Positions 41,827 through 50,756 of a stretch of 64,000 bases of DNA are shown here, one piece after another (the stretch's first letter is position 1; the number at the start of each line of letters is the position of its first letter). The notes beneath the pieces are model-generated. The model did no database searches. It worked only from the letters and a program-made list of their open reading frames with translations, and was not told the origin of the DNA. Origin of the DNA: Actinacidiphila sp965342175 (GTDB lineage Bacteria; Actinomycetota; Actinomycetes; Streptomycetales; Streptomycetaceae); assembly GCF_965342175.1 (NCBI RefSeq), contig NZ_CBDRBL010000016.1:1-64000 (forward strand). The letters are read 5' to 3'. Position numbers and translations under genes: made by a program.

Positions 41827-42692
41827 CCGCCCCCGTCCCCCTCCCGGCCCCGCAGTTCTCCTCCACCCTCCCGACGGCCGGCACCCACCTCGGCCACGCG
41901 CTGAAGTCCGAGTGGACCAAGATCCGTACGGTGCGCTCCACCCTCTGGACGCTCGGCGTCATGCTGGTGCTGATCCTCGGCATCAACCTGCTCGTCGTCG
42001 GCCTGTCCTCGCCCGAGCGCGTCACCGAACCGGTGCTCGCCTTCGGCCTGTTCGGGGTGCTCCTCGGCCAGCTCTGCGTCATGACGCTCGGGGTGCTGGT
42101 GATCAGCTCGGAGTACGGCACGGGCATGATCCGCACGACCCTCACCGTGTGCCCCCGGCGCGGCCGGGTGCTCACCGCGAAGGCGATCGTCTTCTTCGCG
42201 CTGACGTTCACCGTCACCACCGTGGCCTGCGCGCTCACCGCGCTGATGAACGACGCCGCCTTCGGCGGCAAGCCGGTGGGGGAACCGGACTTCGTGAGCG
42301 CGCGGCTCGTCGTCGAGGACGGCCTCAGCGCCGCCGAGGGCGGCCAGTGGCTCGGCGCCACCGTCGGCGTCGGCCTGTACGTGGCCCTGCTCGGTCTGCT
42401 CTCCCTGGCCGTGGGCGCGCTGCTGCGGCACTCCGCGGGCGCGATCACCACGATGATGGGCCTGGTCCTGCTGCCGCTGATCATCGCGATCTTCATGCAG
42501 TCGGAGAACCTCCGGACGGTGCAGGAGAAACTGATCGAGTACTCCTCCCCCAACGCCATCGCGTCGCTCCACCAGATGCCGATGCTGGGCGACGGCGACG
42601 CCGACGGCGTGCGCCAGTTGGTGCTCCTGGCGATCGTCACGGCCGCCGCCCTGGGCGCGGCCTACGCGGCGCTCGCCAAGCGCGACGTCTGA
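41823..42692 (+). CDS. ABC-2 transporter permease (pair 2)
   Basis: A 289-residue membrane permease, paralogous to the one at 39664-40440. Helices include LWTLGVMLVLILGINLLVV, GVLLGQLCVMTLGVLVISSEY, FALTFTVTTVACALTALM, VGLYVALLGLLSLAVGALL and TMMGLVLLPLIIAIFM; the EYGTGMIRTTL motif after helix 2 is shared. The first 30 residues form a Pro/Thr-rich cytoplasmic lead. ATG 41823 overlaps the ATPase stop (ATGA). It forms one transporter with the preceding ATPase. Confidence 0.92.
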   Translation: MTAPVPLPAPQFSSTLPTAGTHLGHALKSEWTKIRTVRSTLWTLGVMLVLILGINLLVVGLSSPERVTEPVLAFGLFGVLLGQLCVMTLGVLVISSEYGTGMIRTTLTVCPRRGRVLTAKAIVFFALTFTVTTVACALTALMNDAAFGGKPVGEPDFVSARLVVEDGLSAAEGGQWLGATVGVGLYVALLGLLSLAVGALLRHSAGAITTMMGLVLLPLIIAIFMQSENLRTVQEKLIEYSSPNAIASLHQMPMLGDGDADGVRQLVLLAIVTAAALGAAYAALAKRDV

Positions 42693-42695
42693 CCC

Positions 42696-42740
42696 GGCCC
42701 GGACACCGGGCCTCCTGCCCCCCGCTCAGTACCGGGGGGC
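42696..42740. terminator. Twin hairpins between the permease and the small zinc-binding gene
   Basis: GGCCCGG-ACA-CCGGGCC at 42696-42712 and GCCCCCC/GGGGGGC at 42717-42740. The genes converge here; the second hairpin overlaps the end of the minus-strand gene. Confidence 0.65.
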
Positions 42741-43049
42741 GTTGCGGGACCGCTGGAGTCGTGCGCCCCGGCGGTCCCTCGCGTTCCAGCAGGCGGTGTG
42801 CCAGTGGCGCCGGTCCTCCACGCCGCCGTACTCCGGCCAGGCCACCAAGTGGCCGACCCCCGGCGGGATCTCCTGGTCGCAGCCGGGGCAGCGGTAGAAC
42901 TTGCCGCCCGTGCTCCCGGACAGCTGGCGGACCGTCCACTGCTGGCCCTGCCAGGTCTCCACGCGCTCCGGGCCCCGGGCCGGTCCGGCCTCGGGTCGCT
43001 CCTCGGGTCGGCCGGCGGCGCCTCGCGGGCGGTTTCGGCGCGGGGACAC
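42726..43049 (-). CDS. Small zinc-ribbon-like protein (often annotated ATP/GTP-binding)
   Basis: A 107-residue protein conserved in Streptomyces. A basic disordered N-terminus (SPRRNRPRGAAGRPEERPEA) leads to WQGQQWTVRQL and a putative metal site: CPGC in FYRCPGCDQEIPPGVGH, then RHWHTACWNARDR, giving two Cys, then His/Cys ligands. No P-loop is visible, so the common database name ATP/GTP-binding protein is not supported. GTG 43049 (VSPRRN) agrees with how homologues begin. Nucleic-acid binding is a guess from the basic composition. Confidence 0.75.
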   Translation of the reverse strand: MSPRRNRPRGAAGRPEERPEAGPARGPERVETWQGQQWTVRQLSGSTGGKFYRCPGCDQEIPPGVGHLVAWPEYGGVEDRRHWHTACWNARDRRGARLQRSRNAPRY

Positions 43050-43260
43050 GGGCACACACCTCACGCGGTCGGGGGACTCGGCCGCCACCCAGCCTACGCG
43101 CACCGTCCGCCGCGCCGAATACCCGGTCGGGCAACCCTCCCATCCGGCCGCCGCCTGAAAAATCATGAAATCGAGGTGGCCGTGCCGTGCCTTTGGCACG
43201 TGTCAGACGTTAATGCCGCTAGGGGAGCCGTGTCGGCCACCGAGGAAGGTGTGAAGCACG

Positions 43261-44286
43261 ATGCGTGTCGGTACTTTCGTCCTCGCCGCCCAGTTCCCTG
43301 GGCAGGGACCGGAGGAGGCGCTGCACCGCGCGGTGCGGTCGGCCGAGGCGGCGGAGCGGGCGGGGCTGGACACCGTGTGGCTGGCGGAGCACCACTTCGT
43401 GCCGTACGGCGTGTGCCCGTCGGCCGTGACGCTCGCCGCGCTGCTGCTGGGCAGGACGCGCCGGATCGGGGTCGGCACGGCCGTGAGCGTCCTGCCGACC
43501 GCGCACCCGGTGGCGGTCGGCGAGCAGGCGGCGCTGCTGCACATCACCTCGGGCGGCCGGTTCACGCTGGGCGTGGGCCGCGGCGGCCCCTGGGTGGATC
43601 TGGAGGTCTTCGGCGCCGGACTCGCCGCTTTCGAGAGCGGCTTCCCCGAGTCGCTGGATCTGCTGCTGCGGTGGCTGCGCGAGCCCCGGGTGGGGGCCTC
43701 GGGGGAACGATTCGCCTTCCGAGAGGTCGAGGTCGTCCCGCGTCCCGACGCGTTCGAGGCGCCCGGTGGTCCGCCGGTCGTCGTCGCCTGCACCTCGCCG
43801 GGCAGCGTCCGTCTCGCGGCGCGCAGGGGTCTGCCCATGCTGCTGGGCATGCACTGCGGGGACGAGGACAAAGCCGCCATGGTCGCAATGTGGCAGGCGG
43901 AGGCCCGCGACGCAGGGCTTTCACCCGAATCGGTGGCCGCGGCGGAACACGTCTCCGCGGGCGTCGTACAGATCGCGGACCGCCGCGCGGACGCCGTGGA
44001 GACCCTCACCAAGGCGATGCCCGGCTGGCTCCAGCAGGGCCTGGCCGCACACCGTACGGTCGACGGCCGGCCGCGGACGATGCGCGACCCCCTCGCCTAC
44101 ACCGAACTCCTCTGCGGGCTCCACCCCGTGGGCCCGCCGGCGCTGTGCGCCGACCGTCTCACCGCCACCGCCGAGCGGACGGGCATCCGCCGCTTCGCCC
44201 TCCTCGTGGAGGGCTCCGGTGATCTCGCCGCCACCGAGGAGAACGTGGCACGGCTCGGCGGTGAAGTGCTCCCGCAATTGGCCTGA
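43261..44286 (+). CDS. Luciferase-like (LLM) flavin-dependent oxidoreductase
   Basis: A 341-residue bacterial-luciferase-like monooxygenase with the TIM-barrel pattern of the LLM class: N-terminal VGTFVLAAQFPGQG, AGLDTVWLAEHHFVPYG near residue 45, RTRRIGVGTAVSVLPTAHP, then GRFTLGVGRGGPW. Cofactor (FMN or F420) and substrate cannot be read from sequence. ATG 43261 follows GAAGG and GTGAAG purine stretches. It is convergent with the SCO5389-family gene. Confidence 0.85.
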   Translation: MRVGTFVLAAQFPGQGPEEALHRAVRSAEAAERAGLDTVWLAEHHFVPYGVCPSAVTLAALLLGRTRRIGVGTAVSVLPTAHPVAVGEQAALLHITSGGRFTLGVGRGGPWVDLEVFGAGLAAFESGFPESLDLLLRWLREPRVGASGERFAFREVEVVPRPDAFEAPGGPPVVVACTSPGSVRLAARRGLPMLLGMHCGDEDKAAMVAMWQAEARDAGLSPESVAAAEHVSAGVVQIADRRADAVETLTKAMPGWLQQGLAAHRTVDGRPRTMRDPLAYTELLCGLHPVGPPALCADRLTATAERTGIRRFALLVEGSGDLAATEENVARLGGEVLPQLA

Positions 44287-44349
44287 TTGAAACCTCAAAG
44301 AGCAGTGGTGCGACCTATTGCGACCAATGGCGGGAGCACCGCGCCCGGT

Positions 44350-44742
44350 TCAGCAGTCCCGGAGTTCCGGGGACTGGTTCAGCAGCTGCGCGCGGACGGA
44401 GGTGAAGGTGGCGTACCGCTCGTCGACCGCCGGGTCCAGCGGGAACACCGCGACCCGGTGGCAGTTCTGGAACGCCAGCCGGACCCCGAAGTGGCGCTGC
44501 AGGGCCCCCCGTATCGCGTCACTCGCCAGGGCGCGGAGCAGCTGGCCACGCGCGTTCTCGTCCGGCGGGGGCACCTGGTTGTCGGCGAACGGACCGCCGT
44601 CCACCTTGAGTTGTGCCGCCAGAGAGCTGATCATGTCCCATGCGTAAGGCAGGGAGGTCCGGACGCAGTCGACGAACTCCCGTTCGTCGACCTCGCCTCG
44701 CTCGGCCTGTTCGAGGAGGGCCGGTGAGACGTCGAGCGACAT
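44350..44742 (-). CDS. SCO5389-family protein
   Basis: A 130-residue soluble protein that I recognise as the SCO5389 family, of unknown function and confined to Streptomyces and relatives. It is mostly helical, with the features SLDVSPALLEQAERGEVDE at the start, DCVRTSLPYAWDMI and FPLDPAVDERYA near the end. No catalytic motif is evident. ATG 44742 (MSLDVSPALL) is the family-like start. It lies between the LLM oxidoreductase and nucS, in an order conserved in the genus. Confidence 0.8.
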   Translation of the reverse strand: MSLDVSPALLEQAERGEVDEREFVDCVRTSLPYAWDMISSLAAQLKVDGGPFADNQVPPPDENARGQLLRALASDAIRGALQRHFGVRLAFQNCHRVAVFPLDPAVDERYATFTSVRAQLLNQSPELRDC

Positions 44743-44928
44743 GAGTACTCCTCTCGTGACCCCCCTGTCCGAGGAGTCAGACGGACTACGGGCAGAAGCC
44801 GCCCGGCGTTCTCCCGCATGACGGCCTCCAGGCACAACCGTAGGCGGAGAGGTCCCGTGGCACTAGGCGGGAGCACTCACTACAGGCCATTTTCCGACCG
44901 CGCCCGGTAGCGAGTAACGTAGCCGACC

Positions 44929-45591
44929 ATGCGTCTCGTCATCGCCCGCTGCTCCGTGGACTACGCGGGCCGGCTCTCCGCCCATCTGCCGTCGGCGACC
45001 AGGCTGCTCCTGGTCAAGGCCGACGGCAGTGTCTCCGTCCATGCCGACGACCGTGCCTACAAGCCGCTGAACTGGATGTCGCCCCCCTGCACGCTCAAGG
45101 AGAGCGAGGACGGGGTCTGGACGGTCACCAACAAGGCCGGCGAGCAGCTGATCATCACCATCGAGGACGTGCTGCACGACTCCACGCACGAGCTCGGTGT
45201 CGACCCCGGGCTGATCAAGGACGGTGTCGAGGCCCACCTGCAGGAGCTGCTGGCCGACCGCATGGAGGTGCTCGGCGAGGGCTGGAGTCTCGTCCGCCGC
45301 GAGTACCCGACCGCCATCGGCCCAGTGGACATCCTGTGCCGGGACGCGTCCGGCGCGACCGTCGCGGTCGAGATCAAGCGCCGCGGCGAGATCGACGGCG
45401 TCGAGCAGCTCACCCGCTATCTCGAACTCCTCAACCGCGACCCCTTGCTGGCACCCGTGAAGGGTGTTTTCGCGGCACAGGAGATCAAGCCGCAGGCGCG
45501 GGTCCTCGCCACGGACCGCGGCATCGACTGCGTCGTCCTCGACTACGACGCGCTGCGCGGCATCGAGGACGACAAGCTCCGCCTCTTCTGA
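44929..45591 (+). CDS. nucS: Mismatch endonuclease NucS/EndoMS
   Basis: A 220-residue endonuclease that replaces MutS/MutL mismatch repair in Actinobacteria, cutting both strands at mismatches. The N-terminal dimerisation/DNA-binding half (MRLVIARCSVDYAGRLSAHL, DDRAYKPLNWMSPP) is followed by a PD-(D/E)xK catalytic domain: PVDILCRDASGATVAVEIKRRGEID supplies Asp, Glu and Lys. The C-terminus ends DDKLRLF, the short motif that binds the sliding clamp. Length is standard. It stands alone; no mutS or mutL is near. Confidence 0.95.
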   Translation: MRLVIARCSVDYAGRLSAHLPSATRLLLVKADGSVSVHADDRAYKPLNWMSPPCTLKESEDGVWTVTNKAGEQLIITIEDVLHDSTHELGVDPGLIKDGVEAHLQELLADRMEVLGEGWSLVRREYPTAIGPVDILCRDASGATVAVEIKRRGEIDGVEQLTRYLELLNRDPLLAPVKGVFAAQEIKPQARVLATDRGIDCVVLDYDALRGIEDDKLRLF

Positions 45592-45983
45592 AGGAGCCTT
45601 CGACGCGCCGTGCTCCGGCAGGCGCACCGCGACGCCGACCACCGCTGCGGCCAGGGCCGGCGCTCCCGTGATCCGCGCGGGCGGTGACGGCGTGGCCGCC
45701 CCGGCCAGTCCCCCGGCGGCTCCTCGGACGACTCCAGGGGACCGGCGGCGGGGACAACACGGCGCGGCCGACGCGGGCTTCAGCTCCTGCACCGCCCGAG
45801 CACCTGCGCCGGCCGGCGAGCTGGAACCCGCTGGGCATGCCCACGGTGAGACAGCCGGCGGAGTCGGCTGTGGCCTTCCCGAGGATCACCGGCCGGTCGT
45901 GCTCGGCGGGCCGAGAACGACCCGAGGGTGTACGGCGCGGCCCGGTGGCCGGCGCGGTGCCGGCCATGCCGGGCCTGGCGCGC
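45592..45983. other. Gap between convergent nucS and ATPase genes
   Basis: 392 bp with no supported gene on either strand and no clear strong hairpin. Minus-strand reading gives one protein-like stretch (VILGKATADSAGCLTVGMP) within otherwise Arg/Pro-rich frames, which I do not trust. Confidence 0.5.
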
Positions 45984-48710
45984 TCACGCGATCGTGCCGG
46001 TGGTGCCGCCGGGCAGCTCGGTGCCGGTGGCGGAACTCACGGGAGCACTCGCTCCGGTGGTGCCGCCGCCGTCCGCGCCGCCCTCGGTCGTACCTCCGTC
46101 CTCCGCGCCGCCGTCGCCACCGGGCTCGCCCGTGGTGGGCGGGGGGCTGGTCGGGTCGCTCGGAGTGGTCGTCGGTGATCCGGACGTGCCGCCGCCGGTC
46201 GGGGTGCCCGTCCCCCCGGAGTCGCCGCCGGAGGTGGTGCCTCCCCCGCCGGTGGTGCCGCCCGACGTGCCGCCCGACCCGCCGTGCGAACCACCGCCGG
46301 AACCGCCGGTCGAGGAGCCTGCGCCGGAGCCGCCGGTCGACGAACCGCCTCCCGTGCCGCCGGTCGACGAACCGCCCCCTGTGCCGCTGCCGCCGTCGCC
46401 TGTGCCGCCGTCGCCTGTGCCGCCGTCGCCTGTGCCGCCGTCGCCTGTGCCGGCGGTGGCGCCGCCGGACACCGATCCCGCGCCGCCGGGACGCGTGGTG
46501 TCGCCGGGGGTGGTTCCACCGGACGGTGCGCCAGGCGTCGCGGTGCCGCTTCCGCTCGCGGGGGGTTCGGTCCGCCTGCCGGAGCCGGCGCTCGGTGTCT
46601 CCTCGGACGGGAGACCCTCGTCCGGGTCGTCCTCCTGGGCGGACTCGACCGGCTTCACGTTCATCGGGGTGTTCTGGCCGCCGCCGGAGGCCGTCGTGCC
46701 GAGGGCCACGACGGTGCCGAGCACGGCCGCCAGGAGGGTGCCCGCGCCCGCGGCGACGAGATTGCGGCGCCGGGAGCCGGTGAGGGCGACCCGGCTCGGG
46801 GAGGCGACCGCCCCGGGCAGGCTCTTGGCGATGATCGTCGTAGGCGCCTCGGACAGGTCGACGCCCGCCGCCGCGGCCCCGGCGCCCCCGGCTCCCGAGC
46901 CGGCTATGAGACCGCCCTCCCGGTCCACGGCGAGCGCGAGGGTGCGGCGCCCCACCGTGCTGCCCTGGCGGTCCGCGAGGGCGCCGCGCAGGGCTATGGA
47001 GGCCTCCAGTTCGCTGCGGGCGCGGTCCAGATTCCCCTGGCACAGCGCCAGCACGCCGAGTTCGTGGAGGAAGTACGCCTCCTCCGCCACCTCCCCGGCG
47101 TGCCGGGCGGCCTCCTGGCCGAGGCGCAGCGCGCGTTCCCACGCGCTCCAGTGCATGGCGGCGGCGAGGACCGGCGCGACCGTACGGGCCAGGAGCACCG
47201 CGGCGCTGGTGTGCCCGCCGTCGCGGGCGGCCCCCAGGGCGGCCAGGATCGCCTCCGCCTCGGCGGCGACGCGTCGCGGGGTCACCGAGGGGTGCCCGGC
47301 CCACCAGGCGTAGTGCTGGGCGGCGGCCAGCGCCTGCGGGGAACCCTCGGCGGCGGCCTCGGCGGCCAGTCCGTCCGCGAGGGCCAGTTGCCGGGCCACG
47401 CCCGCCGCGAGGCGGTGGTGCCCGGCGACCGGAGCGGCGAGTCCGACGGCCACGATCTCGCCGAGAGCGGAGTCGCCGCGAGTGTCGCCGACGAGCGCCG
47501 GCAGGTGCGCCTGGTGCGGCAACTCGCCGCCCAGGGCCACGGCGAAGCGCAGTGCCTCCTGGGCGGAGGCGCCGAGGCGGGAGGCGAGCAAGGCGGCGGG
47601 GGCGGCGCTCTCGGCGAGTGAGGGCAGCGGCAGATGCGCGGCCGACGCGCCCGGCCCGGCGTCGTCGGAGGAAGCGCCGGCGGCGAACCCGTCCACGGCT
47701 TCCGCGTCGCCCCACACCGACTCGTCGGCCGCAGACAACTCCGCGCCGAGGGCGTCGCGCTGCCGCAGCAGCGCACCGGCCTGGACGAAGCGCAGCGGCA
47801 GGCCCTCCGACTCGAACCACAGGTCGGCCGCCCAGGCCGTCTCCTCCTCCGTCGGCGGGCGGCCGACGGCGAGTTCCAGCAACTCCAGGCAGGCGACCCG
47901 GGTCAGTCCCGGCAGGAAGACCTCCTCGACCGCGGAGTCGGCGGCCGGGGCCGGCACGTCGGGCGTGGCCGACATCAGGAAGGCGCACTCGGGCGCCGCA
48001 GCGAGCAGTTCCTCCAGAGCGGCGCCGCCGAACTCCAGGTCGTCCAGGACGACGACAGCGCCGACGTCGCGCAGCAGCTCCAGCAGACGGCGGCGGTCGG
48101 GTCGGTAGTCCTCGGCGTCGTAGACGGTGGCGAACATCTCCTGCAGCAGATCGCCGGAAGTCCGCCGGTAGCCGGAGAGCCGGATCACGCCGTCGGGGGC
48201 GAGGTCCGCGCAAGCCTCGGCGACCGCGTCGAGCAGCACGCTGCGGCCGGCGCCGGAGGGCCCGGTGACGCGCACCGAGCGGCCCCGGGTGAGCAGTCGC
48301 ACCAGGCGCTCGCGCTCCTCCTGGCGCTCCAGCAGCGGGAGCTCGGGGGCGCGGGGGCCCGGCGGCACCGCCGGCCGTCCGGCGGCGGTCAGCGCGGCGC
48401 GCGCCCAGGCCGTGCGCCGTACGGGCGCGGGCAGGTCGCCGGGAGCGAGGGCGCTGACCTCGCTGCCGTCGACGGAGTTGAGGGTCAGCCTGCAGTCGCC
48501 CACGACGAGTTCGACGACGCGTGGCGCGTCGCCGTCCGCCGTGCCCGCCGCGATCTCGAGGGCGAGCGGATCGCGCGCCGGCCGGCCGACGCGCGGGATC
48601 GGCGCGGTGCGGTCCTCGGGGCCGCCGGAGGGCGCCGCTTCGGGGAAGCTCGTGGAGTCCTGTCGAGCGCCGTACTCGTCACCGGTCATGTCGGGTCCGT
48701 GTGGGTCCAT
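45984..48710 (-). CDS. Large membrane-anchored STAND-like ATPase with repetitive Gly/Ser/Thr tail
   Basis: A 908-residue protein of unknown function. Residues 1-125 are a leader with a small beta part (PRVVELVVGDCRLTLNSVDG). An NB-ARC/AAA-like NTPase follows: Walker A GPSGAGRS at 150-157, where the usual Lys is Arg, and Walker B AVVVLDDLEF near 218-227. Residues about 330-620 are helical and TPR-like (HELGVLALCQGNLDRARSELEAS). One membrane helix (LVAAGAGTLLAAVLGTVVALG) lies near 646-668. The last 240 residues are Gly/Ser/Thr-rich with GTGDG repeats and should be outside the cell. ATG 48710 follows GGCGGAG. The layout suggests a sensor or scaffold rather than an enzyme. Confidence 0.8.
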   Translation of the reverse strand: MDPHGPDMTGDEYGARQDSTSFPEAAPSGGPEDRTAPIPRVGRPARDPLALEIAAGTADGDAPRVVELVVGDCRLTLNSVDGSEVSALAPGDLPAPVRRTAWARAALTAAGRPAVPPGPRAPELPLLERQEERERLVRLLTRGRSVRVTGPSGAGRSVLLDAVAEACADLAPDGVIRLSGYRRTSGDLLQEMFATVYDAEDYRPDRRRLLELLRDVGAVVVLDDLEFGGAALEELLAAAPECAFLMSATPDVPAPAADSAVEEVFLPGLTRVACLELLELAVGRPPTEEETAWAADLWFESEGLPLRFVQAGALLRQRDALGAELSAADESVWGDAEAVDGFAAGASSDDAGPGASAAHLPLPSLAESAAPAALLASRLGASAQEALRFAVALGGELPHQAHLPALVGDTRGDSALGEIVAVGLAAPVAGHHRLAAGVARQLALADGLAAEAAAEGSPQALAAAQHYAWWAGHPSVTPRRVAAEAEAILAALGAARDGGHTSAAVLLARTVAPVLAAAMHWSAWERALRLGQEAARHAGEVAEEAYFLHELGVLALCQGNLDRARSELEASIALRGALADRQGSTVGRRTLALAVDREGGLIAGSGAGGAGAAAAGVDLSEAPTTIIAKSLPGAVASPSRVALTGSRRRNLVAAGAGTLLAAVLGTVVALGTTASGGGQNTPMNVKPVESAQEDDPDEGLPSEETPSAGSGRRTEPPASGSGTATPGAPSGGTTPGDTTRPGGAGSVSGGATAGTGDGGTGDGGTGDGGTGDGGSGTGGGSSTGGTGGGSSTGGSGAGSSTGGSGGGSHGGSGGTSGGTTGGGGTTSGGDSGGTGTPTGGGTSGSPTTTPSDPTSPPPTTGEPGGDGGAEDGGTTEGGADGGGTTGASAPVSSATGTELPGGTTGTIA
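46401..46445 (-). repeat. 15-bp tandem repeat encoding GTGDG units
   Basis: Three exact copies of TGTGCCGCCGTCGCC on the plus strand (46401-46445), with partial copies on both sides. It lies in the C-terminal tail of the ATPase and keeps frame, so length can vary without harm. Confidence 0.85.
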
Positions 48711-49113
48711 TGATCTCCGCCCCCAGGTGCGTCGCAGCGGGGCCCCACCGGGACCGCGGTTGCGCCGTCGGACCGGTCCGGCTCCCCTCCTCGGCGTACG
48801 GGGTTGCGGCACGCCGGAACCGAACCCTAAACCTTCCCCCGGTAGGTGCGAAGCCCAGGGCTGCCCTGCCGCCCTTGCGTCCGTATCTGTCCGGGCTTGC
48901 CTCCCCGGCGGCGCGCCCCGGCCTCACCAGGCGGTACGGCCAGGGACTGCTGGCCACCCGCGGGGCCCGCGGTTCCCGAACTCCGCTGCAAGGCGCCCCG
49001 GACGCGTTGCAGCGCACATCGGAGAGTCGTCCTCGGAGCGGGCCGCTCGGACGATTCGGCACCGCAGCCAGGCGCCGTGCCCGCCGCCGAGGGCCGGGCG
49101 GGACTCTCGAAGG
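48711..49113. other. Upstream region of the ATPase gene
   Basis: 403 bp between the ATPase start and the end of the STAS gene, both on the minus strand. Translations in all frames are Arg/Gly/Pro-rich without family likeness. It should contain the ATPase promoter; I see no strong hairpin or known operator. Confidence 0.5.
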
Positions 49114-49437
49114 CTAGGTGCGCGGCAGCGCTTCCGCCGCGATTCCCCCCTCGATGACCAGGATGCGGTGCAGCCTCGTGGCGACCAGCAGCCGCTGCAT
49201 CTGCGCGGGCACCCCCCGCAGGACGAGGCGCCGGTCCGCCCGGCCGCAGCGGCGGTGCGCCCCCATGATGACTCCCAGGCCCGTCGCGTCCCACGAGTCG
49301 AGTCCGGTCAGGTCGAGCACGAGGTCGCCGCGGCCGCCGTCCACCGCGCTGTGCAGGACCTTGCGGGCGTCCGCCGCGGTGCGGACGTCGAGGCGGCCCC
49401 CGACGACCAGCTCGGCGTGATCGCCCCTGATGTGCAT
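49114..49437 (-). CDS. STAS-domain anti-sigma factor antagonist-like protein
   Basis: A 107-residue STAS protein of the SpoIIAA/BldG type. The core is intact: ELVVGGRLDVRTAADARKVL at the start, LVLDLTGLDSWDATGLGVIM in the middle, and RLVLRGVPAQMQRLLVATRL later. At the phosphorylation site of classical antagonists (Ser in D-S-S-G-L-G) this protein has Thr (DATGLG), so phosphorylation could still occur. No anti-sigma kinase gene is adjacent, so its partner is elsewhere. ATG 49437 is the only sensible start. Confidence 0.87.
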   Translation of the reverse strand: MHIRGDHAELVVGGRLDVRTAADARKVLHSAVDGGRGDLVLDLTGLDSWDATGLGVIMGAHRRCGRADRRLVLRGVPAQMQRLLVATRLHRILVIEGGIAAEALPRT

Positions 49438-49645
49438 GCCGCCTCCCCGTGAAGTGAATGGATGGTAGTGCCATGGCTCTATGTAACTGACGGTTCGTCG
49501 TACGAAGAGGTTGCCGTCTGTGAGCGAACCGATACCGAATTCACCCCCGCGAGTGACAGCAGGGGTCCGAGGGGCCCTGCCCGCCGACGGTCCGCGCCGG
49601 ACCGGGCCGGTCCGTGCAGGGCAGGGCCCCTGGAGCGACGCCCCG

Positions 49646-50494
49646 TCAGTAGCGGTAGAAGCCCTCGCCGCTCTTGCGGCCGAGCGCGCCGGCGTCCACC
49701 ATGCGCCGCATGAGCTCCGGCGCGGCGAACTTCTCGTCCTGGGACTCGGTGTAGATGTTGTCGGCGGCGTGCAGCAGGATGTCGACGCCTGTGAGGTCGG
49801 CGGTCGCCAGCGGGCCCATCGCGTGGCCGAAGCCGAGCTTGCAGGCGACGTCGATGTCCTCGGCCGAGGCGACGCCCGACTCGTAGAGCTTGGCGGCCTC
49901 CACGACCAGCGCCGCGATCAGCCGTGTGGTGACGAAGCCGGCCACGTCCCGGTTGACGACGATGGTCGTCTTGCCGATCTCCTCGGCGAAGGCCTTGGCG
50001 CGCGCCAGCGTGTCGTCACCGGTCTTGTAGCCGCGGACCAGTTCGCACAGCTGCATGAGCGGCACCGGCGAGAAGAAGTGGGTGCCGACCACGCTCTCCG
50101 GGCGCTCCGTGACCGCCGCGATCTTGGTGATCGGGATGGCGGAGGTGTTGGAGGCGAGCACCGCGTCCGCCTTGGCGATCTTGTCGAGCGCGCGGAAGAT
50201 CTCCTGCTTGACCTCGATCTTCTCGAAGGCGGCCTCGACGACGATGTCGGCGTCGGCGGCGGCGTCCAGGTCGGTGGTGGTGGTGATGCGGGCGAGCGCG
50301 GCAGCCGCGTCCTCGGCGCTGAGCTTGCCCTTGGCGACGAACTTCCCGAAGGAGGCCTCGATCCCGCTCTTGCCCCGGGCCAGCGCCTCGTCCGTGATGT
50401 CACGCAGGACGACGTCGTAACCCGCCTGTGCGGACACCTGCGCGATGCCGGAGCCCATCAGGCCGGCTCCGATGACGGCGAGCTTCTTCGCCAC
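49646..50494 (-). CDS. 3-hydroxybutyryl-CoA (3-hydroxyacyl-CoA) dehydrogenase
   Basis: A 282-residue NAD(P)-dependent 3-hydroxyacyl-CoA dehydrogenase, single-domain form as in butyrate and ethylmalonyl-CoA metabolism. The Rossmann motif VIGAGLMGSGIAQ is at the N-terminus, the catalytic His lies in GTHFFSPVPLMQLCELV near 140, and NRDVAGFVTTRL follows. The GTG at 50492-50494 (VAKKLAVIG) gives the family length; an in-frame GTG nine bases upstream and a TTG beyond it are alternatives with weak ribosome sites. It fits with the thiolase and IcmA to interconvert acetoacetyl and butyryl units. Confidence 0.92.
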   Translation of the reverse strand: MAKKLAVIGAGLMGSGIAQVSAQAGYDVVLRDITDEALARGKSGIEASFGKFVAKGKLSAEDAAAALARITTTTDLDAAADADIVVEAAFEKIEVKQEIFRALDKIAKADAVLASNTSAIPITKIAAVTERPESVVGTHFFSPVPLMQLCELVRGYKTGDDTLARAKAFAEEIGKTTIVVNRDVAGFVTTRLIAALVVEAAKLYESGVASAEDIDVACKLGFGHAMGPLATADLTGVDILLHAADNIYTESQDEKFAAPELMRRMVDAGALGRKSGEGFYRY

Positions 50495-50756
50495 GGCACA
50501 CACCAATCTTCTCGATGCTGTTGCCGGGACCTTAACGTCGGTTCACAGCGGAGCGCAGCAGGAAGTTAGGCGGGTCACCCTGTGTCGTTCGTCGCACAGT
50601 TGAGACCCCCGGCGCCCAGTTGGTGCCGCAGCGCGTCCAGTTTGACCGGGACCGCCCCGCTAAGACCGCCACCGCTCGCCGCGGCGGACATGCGGCGGGC
50701 CGGCGGCGCGCCCGCCACGGGGCGCGCCCGGAGAATGCGCTGACTACGCTCGACAC

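Noticed and set aside
42726..43049. ATP/GTP-binding function for the small zinc-ribbon-like protein
   Set aside because: No Walker A or other nucleotide motif is visible; only Cys/His metal-type residues.
45886..48213. A 775-codon minus-strand Arg-rich frame inside the ATPase gene
   Set aside because: Alternative frame of a real gene; the ATPase frame has a P-loop, TPR-like and membrane segments.
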